A stretch of DNA of 64,000 bases from Gnetum montanum. Its lineage: Eukaryota > Streptophyta > Gnetopsida > Gnetales > Gnetaceae. The translations under genes and the position numbers were made by a program. Numbering within the stretch: the first letter of the stretch is position 1; every line of letters starts with the position of its first letter. The stretch covers positions 993,798 through 1,057,797 of the forward strand of contig MNCI01033650.1 of the NCBI GenBank assembly GCA_015680685.1. The letters are read 5' to 3'. A model generated the notes under the pieces. The model ran no database searches, was not told the DNA's origin, and saw nothing but the letters and a program-made list of their open reading frames with translations. This document shows, in pieces, positions 1-11,600 of the stretch.

Positions 1-845
1 CCAAAAATGCATCAAAACGTGCCAGAATTGAGTGTCCAGACCCCTCGGAACCTTCCCCAAGGTTCCCAGCAGGTCTCAGGCACTTGAAAATCGAATTTTG
101 GGCTCCGAATGATGGTCTTCCATTCCTGCACGCCCGGCGTGTACGCCCGGCGTAAGGCCAGCGTAGACAGACTTTCGGGCTCCAAAAATGCATCAAAACG
201 TGCCAGAATCGAGCGTCCAGACCCCCCAGGACCTTCCCCAAGGTTTCCAGTAGCTCTTGGGCACCCAAAAATCAATTTTTGACCTTAAAATGAAGCATTT
301 TCATGTGTATACGCTGTGCACATTTTTGGCTTACGCTGGCATGCTATACGCTTACGCTGGCATCCTCTACGCTCAGCATCCCCAGCGTATACGCCCAGCG
401 TATACGCCAGCAAATGTAACACTTGTAAATTAAATCCGGCCTGATGTAGCGTATACGCCCAGCGTATACGCCCACGTGTCTCCCAGTCCGATTTTCCCGG
501 TAACCCTACCCCTATAAATAGCCCAGTTTTCTGCATTTTGGGGGCGACAAAAATTTCTAACCAGAGCCAAAAACCCTCTACGCTGGAAGTCCTGTACGCC
601 GAGCACAGTCTCTACGCTCCACCTACAGTGTCCCAGCCGAGTCATTCCTACACACGCCGGGGCCTTTCGTCCGCCTTGTGTCAAAGCCACAACTGCGTTT
701 GGACCGGTGCACTTTGTAATCAATTCTTAATACAAAACAGTTTACATTTTGCTCTGATTTATTGCAGTTTTCTTCGTTTTTCAGTTTACGTTTACAGGCT
801 CATTTACGTTATCGTGCTTGTTTACGGTTTACATTTAACGTGCAT
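1..845 (+). mobile_element. GC-rich LTR-like segment with promoter and TACGCCCAGCG repeats
   Basis: The first ~100 bases recur diverged from position 182 (both start CCAAAAATGCATC), giving a 181-bp direct repeat. Between and after the copies the motif TACGCCCAGCG or variants (GTATACGCC, TTACGCTGGC) recurs about ten times between 125 and 475. A TATA box at 513-520 follows. Upstream repeats, then a TATA box, then about 300 bases of untranslated sequence resemble the U3-R-U5 order of a plant LTR. I cannot find the other LTR, a clear primer-binding site or a target duplication, and the left end lies outside the window. A promoter-bearing repeat of another kind is possible. Confidence 0.4.
513..520 (+). 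promoter_or_regulatory. TATA box, LTR-like promoter
   Basis: TATAAATA sits in the context ACCCCTATAAATAGCCC. The same CCTATAAATAGCC context occurs in the LTRs of the gypsy element family at 20021-35279 (for example near 34541-34555). The transcription start is not known; about 25-35 bases downstream would be usual. Confidence 0.5.
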
Positions 846-1050
846 TGTTTACGTATAACCCAACGTGTTGTAGCGGCAAATGTTGGGGAAGTCCTTGTTT
901 GATCCGCGTGCGGACCATTCAAGGCACTCTGCCTTCGTCCGTTCCAGCTTGCCCTCAAGCGGAGGCAGGGTCGGCTGTGCTCGTCCGTAGATCTTTAGGT
1001 GCTCGTAATGTTCCAACCTTGCACCGACGATTTCGGTCGGTACAGAGACG
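846..1050. other. Unassigned GC-rich spacer
   Basis: About 200 bases of moderately GC-rich DNA lie between the LTR-like segment and the first satellite unit. Short frames cross it but none extends far or resembles a family I know. The satellite starts abruptly at about 1051. Confidence 0.5.
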
Positions 1051-3281
1051 ACTCTCAAGGAGGGCATCCTAAGGGAGGGAACTCTTAGGAAGGGTGATCT
1101 TTGAAAGAATGCTCTCAATGAGGGCACTCTCGAGGTGAACAATATCACGTGAATAATGCAAGGTGCTCTTATGAACAACACTCTCATGGAAGGTGCTCTC
1201 AAGAAGAACACTTTCACGTAGGTCACTCTAATAGAGGTCACTCTCAGGGAGAATGCTCTCGAAAAGGGTGCTCTCAAGGAGGGCACTCTTCAATAAAATG
1301 CTCTCAATGAGCACACTCCAAGGAGAATGCTACTAGTGATGGTGCTATCAAATAGAATGCTATTCGAAAGGCTACTCTAATAGTGGGTTCTCTCAAGAAG
1401 AACACTCTTCAGAAGGCCACTCTAATGGAGGGTGCTCTCAAGAAGAATGCTCTCATGGAGGGTCATCTCATGGAGAACGCTCTTAAGAAGGATGCTCTTA
1501 AGGAGGGAATCCCTAGGGAGACCACTCTTAACAAGGGTGTTCTAATGGAGGGCGCTCTCTAAGAGAATGCTCTTAATAAGGGAACTCTTAAGGAGAACAC
1601 TCTCACATGCGTAATACAAGGTGCTCTCATAGAGAACACTCTAAGGGAGGTCACTCTGAGGAAGAGTGCTCTCTCGGAGGGCACCCTCTGAGAGGGAGCT
1701 CTCAATGAGGGAGCTCTCAAGGAGAAAACTCTCATAGGAGTAGCACAAGGTTCTCTCAAGGAAGGCACTCTCAATGAGAATGCTCTTTGAAAGGTTGCTA
1801 AATGGAGGGTGCTCTCAGGTAGGGCGCTCTCATGGAGAATGTTCTTAAGGAGGATGCTCTCGAGGAGGGCATGCTCAAGGAAACCACTCTCAAGGAGGGG
1901 ATTTTTAGGAAGAACACTCTTAGGAAGGGTGCTCTCTAAAAGAACACTCTTAATGAGGACACTCTCAGTGTGAACAATCTCACATCTGTAATGTAAGGTG
2001 CTCTCATGGACAATGCTCTCATGGAGGGTGCTCTCAAGGAGAACAATCTTGGAGAGGCCACTCTAACGGAGGCCACTCTTAGGGAGAATGCTCTCAAGGA
2101 GGGTGCTCTCAAGCAGGGTACTCTTCCATAAAATGCTCTCAATGAGGGCACTCTAAGGAGAACGGTCCTGGTAAGGGTGCTCTCAAAGAAAATGCTCTTT
2201 GGAAGGCCTCTCTAATGGAGGGCACTCTTAAGAAGAATGCTCTTATGGTGGAAGATCTCACAGAGAATGCTCTTATGGTGGAAGATCTCACAGAGAATGC
2301 TCTTAAGGAAGACGCTCTCAAGGAGGGCATCCCCAGGGATACCGCTCTCAAGGGGGGCATTATAATGGAGGGAGCCCTCTAGGAGAACACTCTCAACAAG
2401 GGCACTCTTGATGAGAACACTCTCAACAAGGGCGCAAGGTGCTCTTGGGGAGAATGTTGTAAGGGAGGTTACTCTAAGGGAGAGTGCCCTTCATGAAGGT
2501 GCCCTCTGAGAGGGAACTCTAAATGGGGGAACTCTCAAGGAGAACACTCTCATGTACGTAGTGCAAGGCACTCTCAAGGAGAAAAATCTCCAAAAGGCCA
2601 CTCTAACTAAGGAGGCTCTCAATGAGAATGCTCTCGAGGAGGGTGCTATCATGGAGAATGCTCTTAAGGATGTTGTTGAGCAGGGAGCCCTCAAGGAGAT
2701 AGCTCTAATGGAGGGTGCTCTCAAGGAGGAAAATCTTATGAAGAACACTCTTAAGGAGGATGCTCTTAAGTAAGACACTCTTGAGGAGGGAATCCTTAGG
2801 AAGACTACTCTCAAGGAGGGTGTTCTCAAGGAGGGCATTCTTAGGAAGGCTTCTCTTTGACAAAATCCTCTCAACGAGGATGCTCTCGAGGAGAAGACTT
2901 ACACAAGGATGAAAAGTGCTCTCATGTAGGGTGCTCTCAAGGGGAATGCTCATACAGAGGTAGATCTAATGTAGAAAGCTCTCAGGGAGGCCATTCTCAC
3001 AGAGAACACTCTTAAGGAGGATGCTATCGAGGATGGCATCCTTAGGGAGATAGCTCTCAGGGAGGGTGTTCTCATGAAGGGCACTCTTAGGAAGGGCATG
3101 CTCCAAAAGAATGCTCTTAACAAGGGCACTCTCAAGGTGAACACTATCACATGTGTAACACAAGGTGCTCTCATGGAAAATGCTCTTAAGGAAAATTCTC
3201 TCACAAAGGTTGCTCTAACGTAGGTCATTCTCAATAAGAACACTCTCGACAAGGGTGCTCTTGATAATGGTGCTCTCAAAT

Positions 3282-3357
3282 CTACCTCCCCTTATATATG
3301 TTGATTGGGTTAATTTTAGCCACACCTTCCTACACCCTTATAAATTTGATCACGAAG
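3282..3357 (+). repeat. 76-bp array-break module, copy 1
   Basis: A non-satellite block of the form CTACCTCNCC...TATATNTTGATTNNG...CACCCTTATAAATTTGATCACGAAG interrupts the 15-bp array. Three other copies lie at 8037-8109 (inverted), 8588-8663 and 12610-12685. It holds a TATAAATT core and a TATATATGTTGATT core. Confidence 0.85.
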
Positions 3358-4535
3358 AACCAGCTAAATGAGAGCAATCTCAAGGAGAGTGCTCTCATGT
3401 ATGTAGCTCAAGGAGCTCTTGGGGAGGACACTCTTAAGGAGAACACTCTCTAAAATACGACTCTAATGGAGGGTGCTCTTAGGGAGGGCACTCTCATGGA
3501 GAATGCTCTTAAGGGGGACACTCTCAAGGAAGGTTTCCTTAGGGAGATCGCTCTTAGGGAGGGCATTCTTAAGGAGGGCACTCTTAGTAAGGATGCTCTC
3601 CGAAAAAACGCTCTCAACAAGGACACTCTCAAGGAGAATTCTCTCATGGAGGCATCTCTAACATAGAAATATCTTAGGGAGAATGTTCTTAGGGTGGGCA
3701 CTTTCATGGAGAACACTCTTAAGGAGGACACTATCAAGGATGGCATCCTCAAGGAGACAACTCTTATGAAGGCCATTCTCAGGGAGGGCACTCTTAAGAA
3801 GAGCACTCTACAAAAGAATGCTCTCAATGAGGGCACTCTTGAGGTGAACACTCTCACGTGCATAACACAAGATTCTCTCATGGAAAATGCTCTCAAGGAG
3901 GATGCTCTCAAGGAGAATCCTCTTGTGAAGGCCACTCTCAAAGAGAACGCTCTTAGGAAGGGGGCTATCAAGGAGGGCACTCTTTGATAGAACCCTCTCA
4001 ATCAGGATCCCCTAGGAAGAATGCTCCTAGCAAGGGGCCTCTCAAGGAGAATGCTCTTTAGAAGGCTACTCTAATAGAGGGTGCACTCAAGGAGGGTGTC
4101 CCCAATGAGACTGATCTCAAAGAGGGCATTCTAATGGAGGGTGCTCTCCAAGAGAACACTCTCAACAAGGGCTCTCTCAAGAAGAACACTTTCACATGCA
4201 TAATGCTAATTTCTCTCAAGGAGAACACTTTGAGCAAGGTCACTTTGAGGGAGAGCATTCTCCTGAAGGGCATCCTCCAAGGGAGAGCTCTCAATGAGGG
4301 CACTCTCAAAGAGAACACTTTCATGTGTGTAGTTCAAGTTACTCTTGGGGAAGGTGCTCTCAAGGACAATGCTCTCTAAAAGGCCACTCTAATGGAGGGT
4401 ACTCTTAGGGAGGGTGCTCTCATGGAGAATTTTCTTAAGGAGGATGCTCTTGAGGAGGGTGTCCTTAGGGAGACCACTCTTAGGAAGGGTGTTCTCAAGG
4501 AGGGTACTCTCAAAAAGGATGCTCTCTGAAAGAAC

Positions 4536-5735
4536 ACTCTCAATAAGGGCACTCTCGAGGTGAACACTATCACGTGCATAACCTAAGGTACTCTCATGGA
4601 TAACACTCTAATGGAGGGTGCTCTCAAGAAAAACGCTCTCACAGTGGCCACTCCAATGGAGGCCTCTCTAAGGGATAATGCTCTTGGAGAGGGCACTCTC
4701 AACAAGGGAAATCTTTGACAAACCACTTTCAATGAGGGCGCTCGAAGGAGAACACTCCTGATGAGGGCCCTCTTAAAGAGAACACTCTTCAGAAGGCTGC
4801 TCTAATGAAGGATGCTCTCAAGGAGGATGCTCTCAAAGAGGGAAATCTCACGTAGAACACTCTTAAGGAGGACACTCTCAAGGAGAATACTCTCATGTGT
4901 GTAACGCAAGGTGCTCTTAGGGAGAATGCTCTAGGGAAGGTCACTTTGATGGAGAGAGCTCTCCATGAGGGCATCCTCTAATAGGGAGCTCTCAACAAGG
5001 GCACTCTTGAGGAGAACACTCTCACATGTTGAGTGCAAGGTGCTCTAGGGGAAGGTGCGCTCAAGGAGAATAATCTCTGAAAGGCCACTCTAATGGAGGA
5101 GGCTCTCAATGAGAACGGTCTCAGGGAGGGCACTCTCAAGGAGGGCACTCTCGATAAGGGCACTCTCAATAAGGGCACTCTCGAGGTGAACACTATCACG
5201 TGCATAACCTAAGGTGCTCTCATGGATAACACTCTAATGGAGGGTGCTCTCAAGGAAAACACTCTCATAGTGGCCACTCCAATGGAGGCCTCTCTAAGGG
5301 AGAATTCTCTTGGGGAGGGCACTCTCAACAAGGGAAATCTTTGACAAAACACTCTCAATGAGGGCGCTCGAAGGAGAACACTCCTGATGAGGGCCCTCTT
5401 AAAGAGAACACTCTTCAAAAGGCTGCTCTAATGAAGGATGCTCTCAAAGAGGGAAATCTCACGTAGAACACTCTTAAGGAGGACACTCTCAAGGAGGGCA
5501 TTCTAATGGAGGGTGCTCTCCAAGGGAATGCTCTTAACAAGGACACTCTCAAGGAGAATACTCTCATGTGTGTAACTCAAGGTGCTCTTAGGTAGAATGC
5601 TCTAGGGAAGGTCACTCTGATGGAGAGAGCTCTCCATGAGGGCATCCTCTAATATGGAGCTCTCAACAAGGGCACTCTTGAGGAGAACACTCTCACATGT
5701 TGAGTGCAAGGTGCTCTCGGGGAAGGTGTGCTCAA
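4536..5735 (+). repeat. Local segmental duplication inside the minisatellite
   Basis: About 4536-5060 and 5162-5735 match far better than ordinary array neighbours. Both have the spacer ACGTGCATAACCTAAGG (4572 and 5198, offset 626), the same off-phase run GGGAAATCTTTGACAAA, the same CGCTCGAAGGAGAACACTCC junction, and the spacer pair ending ACATGTTGAGTGCAAGG (5024 and 5695, offset 671). The offset difference is 45 bp, three units, gained or lost between the copies. Confidence 0.8.
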
Positions 5736-7935
5736 GGAGAATAATCTCTGAAAGGCCACTCTAATGGAGAAGGCTCTCAAGGAGAATGGTCTTAGGGAGG
5801 GCACTCTCATGGAGAATGCTCTTAAGGAGGACACTCTCGAGGAGGGAATCCTTAGGGAGACAGATCTCAGGGAGGGAATTTTCAAGGAGGGCACTCTTAG
5901 GAAGGGTTCTCTCTGATAGAATGCTCTCAATGAGGACACTCTTGAGGAGAACACTCACACAAGGACGCAAGGTGCTCTCAAGGAGAATGCTCTCCCAAAG
6001 GTAGATATAATGTAGAAAGCTCTCAGGGAGGGCACTCTCATAGAGAATGATCTTAAGGAGGATGCTATTAAGCATGGAATCCTTAGGGAGATAGCTCTCA
6101 GATATGGAATTCTCATGGAGGGCACTCTCCAAAAGAATGCTCTCAATGAGGGTGCTCTTAAGGTGAACACTCTCACATGCATAACGTAAAGTGCTCTCAT
6201 GGATAACACTCTGATGGAGGGCACTCTCAAGGAGAATGCTCTTGTGGAGGCCACTCCAACAAAGGCCACTCTTAGGAAGAATTCTCTCAAGAAGGGGCAC
6301 TATTTGATGAAACACTCTCAATGAGGGTGCTCCAGGGAGAACGCTCCTAGAGAGGGCCCTCTCAAAGAGAATGCTCTTAGGGAGGGCATTCCCAGCAAGA
6401 CCGATCTCAAGGAGGGCATTCTAATGGAGGGCACTCTCCAAGAGAATGCTCTCAACAAGGGTGCTCTCAAGGAGAACACTCTCACGTGTGTAACACAAGG
6501 TGCTCTCAGGGAGAATGCTCTAAGGAATGTCAGTCTCAGGGAGAGCCCTCTCTGGGAGGATGCCCTCTAAGAGGGAGCTCTCAATAAGGGTGCTCTTAAG
6601 GAGAACACTCTCACATGTGTAGCACAAGGAACTCTTGGAGAAGGTGCTCTCAATGAGGGCACTCTTTGACAAAACACTCTCAACAAGGGCACTCTAGGGA
6701 GAATGCTCCCAATGAGGGCACTCTCAAAGAAAATGCTCTTCGGAAGGTTGCTCTAATGGAGGGAGCTCTCAAGAAGAATTCTCTCATGGAGAGAAATTTC
6801 ATAGAGAACACTCTTAAGGGGGACATTCTCAAGGAGGGCATCACCAGGGAGACTTCTCTCAAGGATGGCATCACCAGGGAGACCACTCTCAAGGAGGGCA
6901 TTCTAATGGAGGGTGCTCTCTAAGAGAATGCACTTAACAAGGGCACTCTCAAGGAGAACACTCTCATATGCATAATGCAAGGTGCTCTTTTGGATAACGC
7001 TCTGAGAGTGGTCGCTATGAGTGAGAGCACTCTCTGTGAGAGCACCCTCTAAGAGCAAGCTCTCAACGAGGAAACTTTCAAGGAGAACACTCTCATGTGT
7101 AGAGCACACGGTGCTCTTAGGGAATGTGCTCTCAAGGAGAACAATTTTTGAAAGGAGTCTCTCAAGGAGAAAGCTCTCAGGGAGGATGCTCCTGGGGAGG
7201 GTTCTCTCATTAAGAATGCTCTTAAGGAGTACGCTCCCAAGGAGGGCATCCTTAGGGGGACTGATCTTAGGGAGGGAGTTCTCAAGGAGGGCACTCTTAG
7301 GAAGGGTGCTCTCCAATAGAATGCTCTCAAATAGGATGCTCTCAAGATGAACACTCACATGAGGGCATAAGGTGCTCTCATGGAGGGCACTCTCAAGGAG
7401 AACACTCTCATGGAGGCAACTCTAGCATAGAAAGCTCTCAAGGAGAACACTCTTAGAGAAGGCACTCTCATAGAGAACACTCTTAAGAAGGATGCTATCG
7501 AGGATGGTGTCCTCAGGGAGATATCTCTCAAGGAGGGCATTCTTAGGGAGGGCACTCTTAGGAAGGGTACTCTCCAAAAGAATGCTCTCAATAAGGGCAC
7601 TCTTGAGATGAACACTCTCACGTGTGTAACACAAGGTTCTCTCGTGGATAATGCTCTCATGGAGGCCACTCTAATGGAGGTTGCTCTTAGGGAGAATGCT
7701 CTCAGTAAGGGCACTCTCAAGGAGGGCACTCTCAAGGAGAATGCTCTCTAGAAGGCTAGTCTAATAGAGGGCACTCTTAAGGAGAATGCTCTCAGAGAAG
7801 GCACTCTTAGGGAAGGTGCTCCTATAGAGAATGCTCTTAAGGAGGACACTCTTGAGGAGGGCGTCCTCAAGGAGACCACTCTCAGAAAGGGAGTTCTCAA
7901 GGAAGGGCAATTTTAGGAAGGGCACTCTCCAAAGA

Positions 7936-8360
7936 GGGCCTCATGCAATGCTTGCCAAAGCACTTCCACTGGAAGTCCCTCGCACTCTGCATGTGATAGT
8001 GTTCTCTCTAGGAGTTTCATCTTGAGAGAACGCCCTCTTCGTGACCAAATTTATAAGGGTGCAGGATGGTATGGCTTTGGCCCAATCAACATATATGGGG
8101 AGAGGTAGCATTCTCCCTGGGAGCATCGTACGGTGCTCTCATAGGAGCACCTTGCATAGATGCACTGGAAAAAGGGCTCTACAGAGAGCACCTCATGCAA
8201 CACTTGTGAGAGTGCTCTCCTTGGGAGAATCCTCCTTGAGAGTGAGTTGTGCTATGCATCTGAGAGAGCTCTTTACAAGAGCACCCTCATTAAGAGCACT
8301 TCTCCTAAGGGAGCCCTCTCTAGGAGCGGTCACCTTGAGGCATACTTAGGAAGGAAATAC
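7936..8360 (-). repeat. Inverted block within the minisatellite
   Basis: From about 7936 to 8360 the 15-bp unit reads in the opposite direction (GAGAGTGCTCTCCTT type). The spacer also appears reversed, as in GTTGTGCTATGCATCTGAGAG near 8238. The 76-bp module inside the block (8037-8109) is inverted relative to its other copies. The units here are more degenerate than in the flanks. Confidence 0.75.
8037..8109 (-). repeat. 76-bp array-break module, copy 2 (inverted)
   Basis: The reverse complement matches the module at 12610-12685 closely, including CCCCATATATGTTGATTGGG and CCCTTATAAATTTGGTC. It is the only copy in minus orientation and lies within the inverted satellite block. Confidence 0.85.
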
Positions 8361-8420
8361 TCTTAAAAAGTGTTCTCTATGAGAGCAAATTCCCTAAGGC
8401 ATATCCATGAAGGTCATAGA

Positions 8421-8587
8421 TGCACTCATAATCACACCTGAATGTGTGATAGCCTAGGATGCACTCAGCATCACTTGAAAGTGCATCCGTTAAGGCCAAG
8501 ATTGCACTCAGCATCACCCGAAAGTGCATCCATAATGGCCTAAGATGCACTCCACTTCTCCTACAAGTGCATCCCAAGGGAGTTGGC
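8421..8587 (+). repeat. Short ~43-bp tandem repeat, four copies
   Basis: TGCACTC starts units at 8421, 8460, 8503 and 8546 (spacing 39, 43, 43). Each unit runs TGCACTCAGCATCAC..GAAAGTGCATCC and holds a short inverted repeat (TGCACT with AGTGCA). The array fills the gap between the inverted satellite block and module copy 3. Confidence 0.75.
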
Positions 8588-8663
8588 CTACCTCACCCTA
8601 TATATCTTGATTATGCTAGGTTCAACCATACCATCCTGTACCCTTATAAATTTGGTCACAAAG
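8588..8663 (+). repeat. 76-bp array-break module, copy 3
   Basis: This has the same block layout as the other copies: CTACCTCACCCTATATATC, then a variable middle, then CCCTTATAAATTTGGTCAC. The 15-bp satellite resumes in plus orientation immediately downstream. Confidence 0.85.
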
Positions 8664-11600
8664 AAGGCATTATCAAAAAGAGTGCTCTCAGAGAAAGAGC
8701 ACAAAGTAAGGGTGCCCTCAAGGAAACTGCTCTCAAAGAGGGCCCCCTTAGGTAGAACACTCTCACTAAGGGCACTCTAAGCAAGAATTCTCTAATAGAG
8801 GGTGCTCTTAGGGAGGGCACTCTCCATGAGAACACTCTCAATGAGGGCATTCTTGAGAAGAACACTTTCAATGAGGTCATTCTTGAGGAGAAGACTCTCA
8901 TGTGTGTAGCACAAGATGCACTCAGGGAGTGCGACCATGGAGGGCACCCTCATGGAACTTGCTCTAATGGAGGGTGCTCTTTGGGACAATGCTCTTAAAG
9001 GAGGATGCTCTCAGGTAGGGTGCTCTCAATGAGGGCACTCTCGAGGAGAAAACTCTCATGTGCATAGCACAAGGCACTCTTAGGGAGAATTCTCTAAAGG
9101 AGTTCGCTCTCAAGAAGAGTGCTCCTTGGGATGCTGCTCTAACAGAGGGTGCTCTAGGAAGAATTCTCCCAGTGAGGGCACTCTAAAGGAGAAAACTCTT
9201 CAGAAGGCCACTCCAACAAAGGGTGCTCTCAAGAAGAACACTCTTAACAAGGATGCTTTCAAGGAGGGCGTCCCTAGGGAGACCACTCTCAATGAGAAAG
9301 TTCTCATGGAGGGTGCACTTTAATAGAATGATCTCAACAAGGGCACTCTCAAGTAGAACACTCTTACATGTGTAGAGCAAGGTGCTCTCAAGGAGAACGC
9401 TTTAAAGAAGGTCACTCTCAGGGAGAGTCCTCTCCAGGAGGGCATCCTCCAAGAGGGCACTCTCAATGAGGGTTCTCTCAAGGAGAACACTCTTACATGT
9501 GTAGCGGAAGGCACTCTTGGGGAGGGTGCTATGAAGGAGAACACTCTTCAGAAGGCCACTCTAACAGAGGACACTCTCAAGGAGAACACTCTTAAGAAGG
9601 GCACTCTCACAGAGAATGCTCTTAAGGAAAAGGCTCTTGAGGAGGGTGTCCTTAGGGAGACCACTCTTAGGGAGGGCGTTCTCAAGTAGGGCACTCTTAG
9701 GAAGGGCTCTCCTAGAGAACACTCTTAATGAGGGTGCTCTCAAGGAGAACACTCTCATGTGCATAGTGCAAGGTTCTCTCATGGAGGATGCTCTTAAGGA
9801 GAACGCTCTCGTGGAGGCCACTTTAATAGTGGGTTTTCTCAAGGAGAATGCTTTCTGGGGGACAATCTCAGGGAGGGAACTCTCTAAGGGAACACTCTTA
9901 ATAAGGGATCTCTAGGGAGAATGCTCCTGATGAGGGAGATCTCAAGGAGAACACTCTTTGGAAGGCCACTCTAACGAAGGGTGCTCTCACGGAGAATGCT
10001 CTCGAGGAGGACGTTCTCAAGGAAAGGCACTCCAACAGAGGGTGCTCTTTAAGAGAACACTCTCACAAGTGTAGCACAAGGTGCTCTCAGGGAGGGTGAT
10101 CTCAAGGAGAATGCTCTCAAGGAGGCTGATCTAACGGAGGTCATTCTCACATAGAATGCTCTCGAGGAGAATAATCTTAAGGAGAATGCTCTCTGAGAGG
10201 GCATCCTCAATGAGGCTTTTCTCAAGGAGGGCACTCTCATGGAAGGCACTCTTCAAGAGAATTATCTCAATGAGGGCACTCTCAAGGAGAACACTCTCAT
10301 GTATGTAGTGCAAGGTGTAGTCAGGTAGAACACTTCCATGGAGGCCACTCTTAGGGAGGTTGCTCTAACAGAGGCCGCTCTTAGAGAGGTCACTCTAATG
10401 GAGGGTGCTCTCTAGGAAAATGCCCTCAGGGAGGGAGCTCTTAGAGATGGTGCTCTTGAGTAGAACACTCGCATGTGCATAGTGCAAGGCACTCTCAGGG
10501 AGAACGCTTTGAGGAAGACCACTCTTAGGGAGAGCACTCTCTGGGAGGATACCCTCTGAGAAAGTTCTCTCAACGAGGGCACTCTTGAGGAGAACACTCT
10601 CATGTGTGTAGCACAAGGTGCTCTTGAGGAGGGTGGTCTCAATGAGAATGCTCTTCGAAAAGCTACTCTAATGGAGGGCACTCTTAAGGAGAATGCTCTC
10701 ATGGAGAACACTCTTAAGGTGGACGCTCTCAAGGAGGGCATCCTTAGGGAGACCATTCTCAAGGAGGGCATTCTCAAGGAGGGCACTCTTATGAAGGGCA
10801 CTCTCCAAGAGAACACTCTCAATGAGGGTGCTCTTGAGGAGAACACTCGCATGAGCATAGTGCAAGGTGCTCTCAAGGAGGGTGATCTTAAGGAGAATTC
10901 TCTCAAGGACGCTACTCTAATGGAGGGCGGTCTCAGGAAAAATGCTCTCAAGGAGGGAAGTCTTAAGGAGGATGCTCTTCAAGAGGGCATCCTCAGCGAG
11001 TCTGTTCTCATGGAGAGCACTCTCATGGAGGGCACTCTCCAAGAGAACGTTTTCAATGAGGGAACTCTCCGAGGAGAACATTCTTACATGCATAGCACAA
11101 GGCACTCTCAAGGAGAATGCTCTAAGGGAGGCTACTCTCAAGGGGAGTGCTCTCCAAGAGGACACCCTCTGAGAGGGTGCTCTCGAGGAGAACACTCACA
11201 AATGCATAGCATAAGGTGCTCTTGGGGAGGGCACTCTTAAGGAGAACACTCTCTAGAAGGCCACTCTAACATAGGGCGCTCTCAAGGAGAATGCTCTCAT
11301 GAAGAACTCTCTTAAGGAGGATGCTCTTGAGGAGGGTGTCCTCAAGGAGACCATTTTCAAGGAGGGTGTTCTCAAGGAGGGCACTTTTAGGAAGGGCACT
11401 CTCCAAGAGAACACTCTCAATGAGGGCACTCTCAAGGAGAACACTCTCATGTGTGTAGCACAAGGCTATCTCAGAGAGAATGCTCTAAGGGAGGTCACTC
11501 TTAGGGAGAGCACTATCTGGGAGGGCACCATCCAAGAGGGCACTCTCAAAAAGGGTGCTCTCAAGAAGAACAATCTCACATGAATAGCGGAAGGCACTCT

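Noticed and set aside
10602-11240. 212-codon plus-strand frame of K-E-G-T-L-like pentapeptides, and similar frames throughout 1051-12609
   Set aside because: They follow from a 15-bp unit lacking stops in five frames. Frames overlap on both strands, none has a consistent start or extent, and the sequence varies without regard to codon position.
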